Shown in pieces: positions 1-8,081 of a stretch of 64,000 bases of DNA. A model generated the notes under the pieces. It saw only the letters and a program-made list of their open reading frames with translations, searched no databases and was not told the origin of the DNA. Both the position numbers and the translations under genes were made by a program. The DNA comes from JANSXG01 sp024743075 (GTDB lineage: Bacteria > Planctomycetota > Phycisphaerae > Phycisphaerales > UBA1924). How positions within the stretch are numbered: position 1 is the first letter of the stretch; each line of letters begins with the position of its first letter. The DNA lies in the NCBI GenBank assembly GCA_042140185.1, contig CP159477.1:1054001-1118000 (forward strand), given 5' to 3'.

Positions 1-1515
1 CGCGATGGTCCTTGAGCTTGAAGATGTCGGCGAAGTGTTCGAGGGGGATGGTCTCGACCTCGTCGGAGTCAGCGGTTTCGAGGATCTGATCGATGGTCTT
101 CTCGCCGAGGCCGTCGATATCCATCTGCGTGCGTCCGGCGAACCAAATGAGGCGCTCGCGGATCTGGGCGGGGCACTCGGGGTTGATGCATCGGCGCGCG
201 GTCTCGCGATCGCTCTCATCGCGCTCGATCTCCAGCGGCCCCGAGCAGCGCGGGCACTCCGTCGGCGGCTGAAACTTACTCCGCGATTTGTGCTCCTTCG
301 AGTCCGGGTCCACGACCTCGATGACCTGCGGGATGATCTCACCAGCCTTCTCGACCATGACGGTGTCGCCGATGCGGATGTCCTTCTCGGCGAGCAGCCC
401 GAAGTTGTGCAGGGTGGCGTGGCTGACCATCGTGCCGGCGAGCAGGACGGGCTCCATGACCGCTCGCGGCGTGATCTTGCCGGTTTTGCCGACCTGGATC
501 TCGATGTCCTTGAGCAGCGTGGGCTTGCGCTCGGCGGGGTACTTGTAGGCGATGCACCAGCGGGGGCTCTTGCTGGTCGTGCCGAGGCGGGCCTGCAGGG
601 CGAACGAGTCCACGCGGACCACCATGCCGTCCACGGCGTAGGGCAGGTCCTTCATCTTCCCGGCGAAGGTGGAGATCGCCTTGATGACCGCGTCCACGGA
701 ATCAACGGTGATGGTCTCGTTGACGGGGAAGCCGTAGCCGTCGAGGAGCTTGATGGACGCCGAGTAGGTGTCGGGCAGTTCGCCCTGGACCTCGCCGAAG
801 CCGTGGGCGATGAAGCCGAGGCCGCGCTCGGCGACGAGGTCGGGTCGGAGGCCCTTGAGCGTGCCGGCGGTGGCGTTGCGCGGGTTCATGAACGGCTCCT
901 CGCCGTCGGCCTCGCGCTGGTCGTTGATTCGCTCGAACTCGGGGTTGGGCATGTAGATCTCGCCCCGGACCTCGAGGACGTCAAACCGTTTTGCTGCCTC
1001 TTCGGGCAGGACGAGCGGGAGCGAGCCGACGCGCCGAGCGTGGGTGGTGATGTCGTCGCCCTCGGTGCCGTTGCCGCGGGTCAGGGCCTGCTTGAGCTTG
1101 CCATTCTCGTAGCGGACGCTGATGGCGACGCCGTCGATCTTGGGGTCGCAGGCGAAGACGGTGTGGTCCTCGCCGGCGAACAGGTCGTCGCCAGCTTCCT
1201 CGTTCTCGGCGCGCGGGCGACGCGCTTGGCCCAGTCGCGGACGTCTTCCTCGCTGTACGAGTTGCCGATGCTGAGCATCGGTTTGGCGTGCTTGACGGTC
1301 TTGAAACCGTCGACCGGCTCGCCGCCAACGCGCTGGGTGGGGCTGTTGGGGTCGTGGAGGTCGTGCTCGTCTTCGAGTCGCTGGAGTTCGGCGAGCTGCT
1401 CGTCAAACTCGCGGTCCGACATGAACGGCTTGGCCTCTTTGTAGTAGGCCCGGTTGGCCAGGTGCAGGCGCTCGCGGAGTTCGGTCACGCGCTCGGTTAC
1501 GTCTTTGCTGGGCAT
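1..1515 (-). CDS. ligA: NAD-dependent DNA ligase LigA, 3' end outside window, one frameshift
   Basis: Seals nicks in duplex DNA using NAD+. From the ATG at 1515 (GAGAGGAC upstream) the protein has the Ia/adenylation start (LRERLHLANRAYYKEA, PMLSIGNSYSEEDV). The frame breaks near 1217-1224 and resumes one frame over with the adenylated-lysine motif KIDGVAISVRYENG and TRGNGTEGDD. It then runs unbroken through the OB fold, a zinc finger with the expected cysteines (CPRCSG ... RRCINPECP) and the first helix-hairpin-helix residues to the left edge; the remaining HhH and BRCT parts are outside. Restoring one base at the break gives a normal ligase, so a sequence error is more likely than a dead essential gene. 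Divergent from folD with only 36 bp between the two start codons. Confidence 0.93.
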
Positions 1516-1551
1516 CGGCAACGGTCCTCTCGGGCGGTTACTCTACGCCCT

Positions 1552-2436
1552 ATGCCAAGGGCCATCACCATCGACGGCAAAGCCATCGCCTCCCAGGTCA
1601 AGGCCGGCATCGCGCGCCGCGTCAAGGCCCTGAACGACAAGGGTTTCGACGTCCGGCTGGACGCGATCCTCGTCACCGACGAGAAGAACACCGCGGCGCA
1701 CGTCTACGCCAAGAACCAGAAACGGTCCTGCAACCAGCTCGGCATCGACTACGTGCTCCACGAGCTCAAGGGCTCGTCCACGTACGAGGACATCGCCGGG
1801 CGCGTTCTGCTGCTCAACAAGAACATCGAAGCGCACGCGATCATGGTGCACATGCCGCTGCCGGAGGGCGTGGACCCGTTCCGGGTGCAGTCGCTGATCG
1901 ACCCGGAGAAGGACGTCGAGGGTGTGAACCCGGCGAATATCGGCAACATCGTCTACGCCCGGTCGTCGCTCGCTCCGTGCACGGCGATGGCGGCGGTGAA
2001 GCTGATCAACTCGACGGGGATCGATCTGAAGGGCAAGAGGTGCGTGGTCGTGGGGGCCTCGAACATCGTGGGCAAGCCGATCGCGGTGATGCTGATGAAG
2101 CCCGAGGCGACGGTGATCTCGTGCAACAAGTACACGGAGAATCTGCCGGAACTCGCGTCGAGCGCGGACGTGGTGGTCGCCGCGGCGGGCGTGCCCCATC
2201 TGGTGAAGAAGAGCTGGATCAAGCCGGGCGCGATCGTGATCGATGTGGGTATCCACCGGGTGCCGCTGGATGAGCCGAAGCCCGACGGGACGAAGATGCG
2301 GACGGTGGGCGATGTGGACGAGGAGGTCGCCGAAGTGGCGGGCCACCTGACCCCGGTGCCCGGCGGCGTGGGCCCGGTGACGGTGGCGATGCTGCTGGAG
2401 AACGTGGTGACGGCTGCGGAGTTGCATCATCAGTGA
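1552..2436 (+). CDS. folD: FolD-type methylene-tetrahydrofolate dehydrogenase/cyclohydrolase with altered active site
   Basis: Family enzyme that oxidises 5,10-methylene-THF with NAD(P)+ and hydrolyses methenyl-THF. The 294-aa product has normal family length, the dinucleotide motif GASNIVGKP and the C-terminal PVPGGVGPVTVAMLLEN. The catalytic Tyr is kept (Y52), but the essential Lys of the YxxxK motif is Gln (Q56), the Gln of VQLPLP is His (H100) and the Asp of DVDG is Glu (E123). The Lys change alone is known to abolish cyclohydrolase activity in studied homologues, so this protein may be a dehydrogenase only or a divergent paralogue. Start chosen at ATG 1552; a longer reading would enter ligA. 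No clear ribosome site is seen; TACTCT at 1539-1544 could be a -10 of a leaderless message (inference). Confidence 0.9.
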   Translation: MPRAITIDGKAIASQVKAGIARRVKALNDKGFDVRLDAILVTDEKNTAAHVYAKNQKRSCNQLGIDYVLHELKGSSTYEDIAGRVLLLNKNIEAHAIMVHMPLPEGVDPFRVQSLIDPEKDVEGVNPANIGNIVYARSSLAPCTAMAAVKLINSTGIDLKGKRCVVVGASNIVGKPIAVMLMKPEATVISCNKYTENLPELASSADVVVAAAGVPHLVKKSWIKPGAIVIDVGIHRVPLDEPKPDGTKMRTVGDVDEEVAEVAGHLTPVPGGVGPVTVAMLLENVVTAAELHHQ

Positions 2437-2482
2437 GGTGGGGTCCGGCGGCGCTCAGATCGCGCTTCGACAACAAACTTGA

Positions 2483-3184
2483 TTGCAGGTTCTGAGGCAG
2501 CAGGATTCGGTCGATTCGTTTCAAACTTGGCAGAGGACTGCTCCCGTGTACTCCCGGTTCATCGACTGGCACTTCGGTGTCCAAGCGAACGCCACTGGCT
2601 TTCCGATTCAGCTGGACAGCGGGCGTGTGGTGAGCCCGAATGGGACTACTGATGCTCTTGGTCGGACGTCCGATTTACACGGCGTTGAGTTCGACTTCAG
2701 TCGCTCCCTGTTGAGTCACGTGTTTCGGTACGCAGTCTTCTATCTTGCTTGCTTAGTGATCTACGCGGGAGCGGCGACCGCGCACAGCGTGCGCACCGGG
2801 ACTGGGTTTTCTTTTGGAGTTTATTTTAGCCCTGTGCTGGAGTTTGGTCTCTTTGTATTCAGCGTTCTCGGGGCTGTCTTTTGCTTTGTGCTGTGGCTGG
2901 TGGCCAGAAGGAGAAAGGTTTGTGTTGTTCCGGTACCCGCGGAAGCGATCGAGCATTGCACACGTTGCTTTCGATTCGATGTCTGCTCCGGTCGATCGAA
3001 GCCTCGCTTTACCTCGATCGGTGACTTCATGGTCAAGCCTCTCCTGCCCACGGCTGTGTTCCAGATTTTCGGAGACGTTCGGCTAAACGGCGACACTGGT
3101 TCTGTAGAGTTTTCCGAGATCGTTGGCGAGGAAGAAAAGGAACCGTTCACGGGATGCCTCCGATTTTCCCGTCGGGGGATCTAG
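2483..3184 (+). CDS. hypothetical protein with two membrane segments
   Basis: No family recognised. The 233-residue reading has a TTG as its first possible start, so the true start is uncertain. Two hydrophobic stretches (about residues 80-100, around FYLACLVIYAGAA, and 114-138, ending in a positive ARRRK) predict a two-pass membrane protein. A C-terminal soluble part of about 95 residues has two Cys pairs nearby (HCTRCFRFDVCSG). Base composition is clearly less GC-rich than folD, suggesting an accessory gene. It lies 46 bp after folD on the same strand but shows no functional link to it. Confidence 0.5.
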   Translation: MQVLRQQDSVDSFQTWQRTAPVYSRFIDWHFGVQANATGFPIQLDSGRVVSPNGTTDALGRTSDLHGVEFDFSRSLLSHVFRYAVFYLACLVIYAGAATAHSVRTGTGFSFGVYFSPVLEFGLFVFSVLGAVFCFVLWLVARRRKVCVVPVPAEAIEHCTRCFRFDVCSGRSKPRFTSIGDFMVKPLLPTAVFQIFGDVRLNGDTGSVEFSEIVGEEEKEPFTGCLRFSRRGI

Positions 3185-3277
3185 GCCGGGTAAAGTGCGG
3201 ATCTGCGCTTCTGGGTGCTCCAAAAAATCTCTGATTTGCAGTGACAAACCATAATCTTCCCGTGTCTGGCTTCGATC

Positions 3278-3886
3278 ATGGCCAAATCGATTTCATGCCG
3301 CTGGCTTCCACTCACGGTCGAGGAAGCAGCGACGCTCCTGTCGGGGCTTGAGGCCCCGTGGTGGATCGCCGGTGGCTACGCGATCGAGTTGTTTGCGGGT
3401 CGAGCGATCCGGGAGCACGGCGACCTTGATGTAGTCGTTTTGCGACGCGATCAGCACCAGATTCAGGAGTTGCTGCACGGCTGGGATCTTCGGATCGCGT
3501 ATCTGGGTGAGCTCTTGGCTTGGCCCGATTCGCAGCGGCTTGAACCGCCTCATTCGGATGTCTGGTGCCGGGAGAGTTCCGATTCGCCGTGGCGTCTGCA
3601 GATGATGCTGCTCGATACCGAGGGCGAGGACTGGGTGTTCAAGCGGAACCGATCTATCCGCGGGGCACTGAGCGAACTGGGATCGGTTTCGAGCGATGGC
3701 GTTCCGTTTCTGCGTCCGGAGATTCAGTTGCTCTACAAGGCGCGGGCGGAGACTCTTGAGAAGGATCAGCTGGACTTTGACGCGGTGCTGCCGCTGCTCG
3801 ATGAACGGGCCCGCCGATGGTTGCGCGACTGCTTGCGGGTTCAGTTTCCTGGCGGGCACGGATGGTTGAGTGCGCTGGCAGTTTGA
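3278..3886 (+). CDS. nucleotidyltransferase-fold protein, aminoglycoside 2''-adenylyltransferase-like
   Basis: 202 aa. The N-terminal half carries the nucleotidyltransferase signature: WWIAGGYAIELFAG, then REHGDLDVVVLRRDQ, in which the G-x-D-x-D pattern supplies the metal-binding aspartates. Later WRLQMMLLDTEG and the LRPEIQLLYKAR region match the pattern of the aminoglycoside-2''-adenylyltransferase (AadB-like) domain family. Members transfer AMP to small hydroxylated substrates; many chromosomal ones have unknown substrates, so resistance should not be assumed. The start is an ATG 93 bp after the previous gene. The next gene overlaps its 3' end by about 25 bp. Confidence 0.75.
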   Translation: MAKSISCRWLPLTVEEAATLLSGLEAPWWIAGGYAIELFAGRAIREHGDLDVVVLRRDQHQIQELLHGWDLRIAYLGELLAWPDSQRLEPPHSDVWCRESSDSPWRLQMMLLDTEGEDWVFKRNRSIRGALSELGSVSSDGVPFLRPEIQLLYKARAETLEKDQLDFDAVLPLLDERARRWLRDCLRVQFPGGHGWLSALAV

Positions 3887-4596
3887 CGCTCGGTATCGAT
3901 AGGACTGGAATAACGGATGCACCTTTGAGCCGACCACAATCTCCTATCAAGAAACTCGAGCGCCAGATCACGAGAGATTGGCACCAGCAGTTGCCGAGTC
4001 TCGGCATCTATCGGCCGCGCCACTTGCTTCGGCGCGTCGGCCCGTTGCTCGTCGGTGTACTTCTGGAACGGGATTCGAGCGGGGTGAACTACAAGCCGCT
4101 GTTTCACGTCCATTGCCTGGCTTGGGAGTTCCCTGACGTTCTACTTAGCATGTGGACTCCGCTCCGGACGAAACGCACTGGTGGCCCTGAAAGTATCCAT
4201 GTTCGTGACCATGTCGCACGACACGAGGAAGCGGCGGAACGCATGGAGCAGCAATCACTCCTGCCACTCCACGGCGACCTGACGATGAAGCAGGTGATCT
4301 CGGCGTACAGACATCATCAGTCAACGCCGATGGGCCAAGTACTGAGATTTAAAGGCCAAAGCGATTTGCTGGCGCTGTGCATCTGGGTTGGGATGCGAAG
4401 GCGTGCGAAGTTGCTTCTCAAGGACATCATGAGGGTTGAGGAAGACGAGGCGTTTCGACACGAAGGCGGGCGTGAAGCGTTCGAGGCGCGCTGCATGACG
4501 CTCATCAAGACTCCGGAACTTGTGGCTGAGACCGTCGCTTCTCAGATCGTGTCTTTAAAGGTCGGGAAGCTGCCGGTCTCGAACCTAACCGCGTGA
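3862..4596 (+). CDS. hypothetical protein, no family recognised
   Basis: About 244 aa from ATG 3862 (overlapping the preceding gene by 25 bp); TTG 3925 is an alternative start. The sequence looks like a folded soluble protein: an Arg/Lys-rich start (SPIKKLERQITRDW), a central aromatic part (HVHCLAWEFPDVLLSMW) and a helical, charged C-terminal half. No signal peptide or membrane segment. No catalytic motif recognised. Its 3' end overlaps the convergent gene at 4505-4993 by 92 bp, so one of the two ends may be mis-called. Confidence 0.45.
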   Translation: MVECAGSLTLGIDRTGITDAPLSRPQSPIKKLERQITRDWHQQLPSLGIYRPRHLLRRVGPLLVGVLLERDSSGVNYKPLFHVHCLAWEFPDVLLSMWTPLRTKRTGGPESIHVRDHVARHEEAAERMEQQSLLPLHGDLTMKQVISAYRHHQSTPMGQVLRFKGQSDLLALCIWVGMRRRAKLLLKDIMRVEEDEAFRHEGGREAFEARCMTLIKTPELVAETVASQIVSLKVGKLPVSNLTA

Positions 4597-4993
4597 GTTC
4601 GGTGCGTGACGCATAGTCGCTCGCTGACTGGTCGGGAGTTGCGGGTTCAGGGCCTGCCACCGGCCGGCCAGCCGTTGGTGGCACTCGATCTGACTTCCCC
4701 TTCTGTTTCTCCGCTTTGGCGCGCGCGTTGGCGGCGTTGCGCTCCTCGCGCTGGACGGTGCGGATGTGGATCAGCGCCTGCGTCGCGGCCATGCGTCGGC
4801 GGTTGCGCTCGCGTGCGATGAAGGCGTCCTGCTTCGGATCGCCGGTCGGTTCGGGCCCGTCCATGAGCGCTTCGAGGGTTTCGAGCGCTTTGGTCTGGAC
4901 GCGCTCCATGACGAGGCGCGCTTCGGCCTGTGCTTCGCGGAGTTGGGTGAGGATGTCTTTGTTTGGGGCGGTATCGGTGGGTGTGGTGTGCAT
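4505..4993 (-). CDS. hypothetical helical, highly charged protein
   Basis: 162 aa, start ATG 4993. The first 100 residues are almost entirely predicted helix or coiled coil (DILTQLREAQAEARLVMERV, then RERNRRRMAATQALIHIR and an Arg/Ala/Lys-rich tract); the remainder is a Pro/Arg/Ser-rich disordered tail. No known domain recognised; a DNA- or RNA-binding role would be a guess. Overlaps the end of the convergent gene before it. It faces away from the amidohydrolase operon, so the 485 bp to its right probably hold promoters for both. Confidence 0.45.
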   Translation of the reverse strand: MHTTPTDTAPNKDILTQLREAQAEARLVMERVQTKALETLEALMDGPEPTGDPKQDAFIARERNRRRMAATQALIHIRTVQREERNAANARAKAEKQKGKSDRVPPTAGRPVAGPEPATPDQSASDYASRTELTRLGSRPAASRPLKTRSEKRRSQPQVPES

Positions 4994-5478
4994 CGCCCGA
5001 GTGTGCTTCGGGGACGCAGACGAGCCAAGAGCGATTTCGCGGAAAACGGGCTACGTCCGCAAGGTTGTGCGCAGGAGTGGTACATACGCGCGAGATTTTT
5101 GTGGTTATCCACAAGCGGATCCGCACAGAGGGGAAGTTCGGGCCGCCGCCTTCCTTCTCGCGTCCATCCGCTCCACCGCGCGCACGGTCCCGACGCCGGG
5201 CACATTGGGTTTGGCGGGATTGCCGGTGTGGCGGCGGCCGGTCGGCGTCGCTGATCGAACCGACGGGCTGTGCATGTCCCGGCGACATCCGGATCGCGCC
5301 CCACTCGTTGACGAATGGGGCAACGGTGGGTTCGCCCAAATCTGGGTCGGGTCGCAAGGTGATTGGGAGCGGTTCCGGGGGAGGAAATCCGCAACCCACT
5401 TGCGGTGGGGGCGTAGGAGTCTGGTAAGGTGGGCGGGAGCGTTCCGGATTCGCGGGACGGAAGGGAGACTTCGTACTC
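4994..5478. other. divergent intergenic region upstream of the amidohydrolase operon
   Basis: 485 bp between divergent genes with no convincing coding sequence. GC-rich. Should contain the promoter of the eight-gene operon starting at 5479; a purine-rich stretch GGAAGGGAG about 11 bp before ATG 5479 can serve as ribosome site. No clear -35/-10 pair or operator could be fixed by eye. Confidence 0.4.
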
Positions 5479-6867
5479 ATGCAACGATCGTCTGTGTCGA
5501 GCGTCGTGAACTGGCGGGGAGTGATCTCGCTGGTGGCGACGCTGGTTGCCGTGGCGTGTGTTCTCGGACTTTCGCCCACCGCCGCGGCCCAGAGCCGGCC
5601 GGTCGCGCTGACCGGCGCGAACGTGCGGACGACCGACGGCGGGGTGCTGGAGAACGTCACGATCCTGATCGTCGAGGGCAAGATCGCCCGGATCGGTCCA
5701 GGGATCGAGGTGCCTCGGTTCTCTCAGGAGATCGATGTCGCCGGCAAATTTGTGACGCCGGGGCTGATCGATGGGGCAAGCCTGCTTGGGATGAACCCCG
5801 GCGGCGGCTGGAGCGCCAGCGCGACCCGTCGTGCGGTGGACGCGTTCGACCCGTTCGCGACGAGTGAACTTCGGGAAGCGGCTCGCAACGGCGTGACCGC
5901 GGTCCGGCTGATCCCCGGGCAGAGCGCGGGTATCCGCGGGATGTCGGCGCTGGTTCGGCTTGAGGGCGGAGACGGCGGAGCACGCGGAAGCGTGCTCGTC
6001 GATGAACTCGACCTGAGCATCAATCTGAACTCGGACGGTCGCCCGACGCAACGGCTCGATGTGTTCGACGGCGTTCGCCGCGCGTTCCGCGACGCACTGG
6101 CGTACCGCGAGTCGCAGGAGGCGTACGAAGTCCAGCTCGAGGAGTACCTTGAGAAGATCGCTGAGCGCAAGAAGAAGGCGGAGGCGGACGCCGAGAAGAA
6201 GGACGGCAAGGAAGAGTCCAACGGCGACAAGAAGAAGGAAGAGATCAACAAGCCGCGCGAGCCGAGCACGAACCGGGACTTTGAGGTCCTGCTCCGCACG
6301 ATCGACAAGGAACTGCCGGTTCGGATCGAAGCGCATCGCAGCGCGGACATCCTGAATGCGCTGGAGCTGGCCGACGAGTTCGGTCTGGATCTGACGATCG
6401 AGGGTGGCGCTGAGGCGCACCTGGTCGCGGAACAGATCGCGTCCGCGAACGCCGCGGTGATCCTGGCTCCCCTGACCAGCGGAGGCGGTGACACCGGCGC
6501 ACGGGCTCGGTACGGCGCGGAGGCGTTCCGCATGCTGCAGGATGCGGGCGTTTCGGTCGCGCTTTCAGCGGGGCTGGATGATGGCAGCGGCTCGCGGTTC
6601 GTGCTTGACAACGCCCGCATCGCTCAGTCGGTAGATCCAACTGCGGATGCCGTTCGCCTCGCGACCGCTGGCATCGCGGAGCTGCTCGGCGTGTACGACG
6701 AGGTCGGCTCGCTGCGGTCCGGCCGATACGGCGATGTCGTCGTGTGGTCGGCTGATCCGATGGAGCCCGGGGCAACGGTCGAGCGGGTGTATGTCGGCGG
6801 GAGCCTGATTTTCATGGATCCGTCCGCGCGTCAGCGCGAGGCGCGGAGCGGCAGGAGAGGGCGTTGA
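5479..6867 (+). CDS. exported amidohydrolase-like protein 1 (metal site incomplete)
   Basis: 462 aa with a Sec signal peptide (hydrophobic run at about 16-31, cut after AAAQ near residue 38). Then the typical imidazolonepropionase-like start (VALTGANVRTTDGGVLEN, VEGKIARIGPGIEV, FVTPGLIDGASLLG) and the C-terminal signature GSLRSGRYGDVVVWSADP. The canonical HxH after PGLID is replaced by GASLL, so two metal ligands are missing, while later His positions (IEAHR, GGAEAH) remain. A Lys/Glu-rich coiled-coil insertion lies in the middle (about 205-255). First gene of an eight-gene run; its stop overlaps the next ATG by one base (TGATG), implying translational coupling. Probably periplasmic. Catalysis is doubtful; a binding or scaffold role with its neighbours is possible. 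Confidence 0.85.
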   Translation: MQRSSVSSVVNWRGVISLVATLVAVACVLGLSPTAAAQSRPVALTGANVRTTDGGVLENVTILIVEGKIARIGPGIEVPRFSQEIDVAGKFVTPGLIDGASLLGMNPGGGWSASATRRAVDAFDPFATSELREAARNGVTAVRLIPGQSAGIRGMSALVRLEGGDGGARGSVLVDELDLSINLNSDGRPTQRLDVFDGVRRAFRDALAYRESQEAYEVQLEEYLEKIAERKKKAEADAEKKDGKEESNGDKKKEEINKPREPSTNRDFEVLLRTIDKELPVRIEAHRSADILNALELADEFGLDLTIEGGAEAHLVAEQIASANAAVILAPLTSGGGDTGARARYGAEAFRMLQDAGVSVALSAGLDDGSGSRFVLDNARIAQSVDPTADAVRLATAGIAELLGVYDEVGSLRSGRYGDVVVWSADPMEPGATVERVYVGGSLIFMDPSARQREARSGRRGR

Positions 6868-8081
6868 TGCGAGTGTCCAACAGAATCCAATCGAGCCTCG
6901 GCACGGGGCTCGCGGCGGCGCTGCTCGCGCTCTGCGGCTCTTCGGCCGCGCTCGCCGAGCGGTATGTGCTCATTCCGACGCAGCTGGTTGCGCCCGATGG
7001 TTCGCTGGTCCCCGACCGAGCGGTCGTCGTCGAGGACGGCAAGATTGTCCGGGTTGGTGAGGCGTCGGCGTTCGAACGGGACGGCGATGCGATCCGCATC
7101 GACGGCGTTCTCAGCCCCGGGCTCATCTCGCTCGCGTCGTCGCTCGGCGTTGCCGGGGCGAACGCGACCTCGGAGACGGTGCTGCCGGACCTGATGGTCT
7201 CAGACTCCTTCGATCCGACCGACCCGAATCTCGCTCTGGCGGTGGCTTCGGGTGTGACGGGTGCGATGATCATCCCGTCGCCGACGAATGTGGTCAGCGG
7301 GAGCAGCGCGTTCATCACGACGCACGCGCCGGACGGTGAATGGTTCATCGATCGCGACGGCGCGATGGTGTTCTCGTTCGGGCCGCCTGTGTATGACCTG
7401 AACCTCGGGCCGACCTCGCGTTCGGGTGCGCTGGTGGTGCTCCGCAACGCGCTCGAGGCGGCGAAGAACGGCGACGGTGATTCCCGGCTCAAGGAAGTGC
7501 TCGACGGCGAGCGTCGGGCGGTGTCCTACTGCCCGGCGATCGACGATGTCGATGCGGCGTTCCGCGTGTTCGATCGCTACCGCGTCGAAACGCAGATCAT
7601 CCACAACGAAGAGGCCCGGCTGCTCGCCGAGGCGCTTGAGAGCACGCCGACGCTGGTGGCGATGGGGCCGTTTGGCTTCACGACCCCGTCGTGGCAGATC
7701 GCAGGCGCCGGGCAGGTCGCCGAGACCGGGTCGAGCGTCGCGTTAATCGGCGGCGACAGCACCGATCCGGGACGAGCGCTGCGGACCACCGCCTCGCTCG
7801 CGGTCCGCTACGGTCTGAGCGCTGATGCTGCCCGGCGGGCGATGACCGGCGCGGCGGCGGAGTACGCGGGCGTCGACGACACGGTCGGTTCGATCGAGCG
7901 CGGGCAGCGCGCGGATCTGGTCGTATTCAGCGGCGATCCGCTGCGACTCGACTCGAGCGTGCTGTGGGTGATGGTCGGCGGCGAGTGGGTGGCGCGTCCG
8001 TCGTCACCGGCGCCGGCAGATGAGGAATTCGACTTCTCCGACACGATGTCGGAGTCAACAGGTGAATCGGAGGCACGGTGA
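6867..8081 (+). CDS. exported amidohydrolase-like protein 2 (degenerate)
   Basis: 404 aa from ATG 6867, which shares its A with the previous stop. Signal peptide MRVSNRIQSSLGTGLAAALL..., cleaved near SAALA. Domain landmarks: VLIPTQLVAPDGSLVPDRAV, EDGKIVRVGE, LSPGLISLASSLGV and the C-terminal GSIERGQRADLVVFSGDP. The metal motif is lost (LISLASS instead of DxHxH), and the barrel is shorter than usual, with no EAHR-type His pair. Ends in an acidic Ser/Glu-rich tail. Again TGATG overlap with the next gene. Likely a non-catalytic paralogue within the cluster. Confidence 0.82.
   Translation: MRVSNRIQSSLGTGLAAALLALCGSSAALAERYVLIPTQLVAPDGSLVPDRAVVVEDGKIVRVGEASAFERDGDAIRIDGVLSPGLISLASSLGVAGANATSETVLPDLMVSDSFDPTDPNLALAVASGVTGAMIIPSPTNVVSGSSAFITTHAPDGEWFIDRDGAMVFSFGPPVYDLNLGPTSRSGALVVLRNALEAAKNGDGDSRLKEVLDGERRAVSYCPAIDDVDAAFRVFDRYRVETQIIHNEEARLLAEALESTPTLVAMGPFGFTTPSWQIAGAGQVAETGSSVALIGGDSTDPGRALRTTASLAVRYGLSADAARRAMTGAAAEYAGVDDTVGSIERGQRADLVVFSGDPLRLDSSVLWVMVGGEWVARPSSPAPADEEFDFSDTMSESTGESEAR

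Noticed and set aside
5..1444. Long plus-strand open frame opposite ligA
   Set aside because: Antisense of the ligase reading; the opposite strand carries KxDG, zinc-finger and OB motifs, and the plus reading is an Ala/Asp/Leu/Val-rich artefact of high GC.
3278..3886. Calling the nucleotidyltransferase an aminoglycoside-resistance gene
   Set aside because: Only the family fold is supported; substrate cannot be read from sequence and there is no resistance context.
4647..6420. Minus-strand open frames spanning the start of the amidohydrolase operon
   Set aside because: They run through two real genes and an intergenic region with no domain; treated as shadows.
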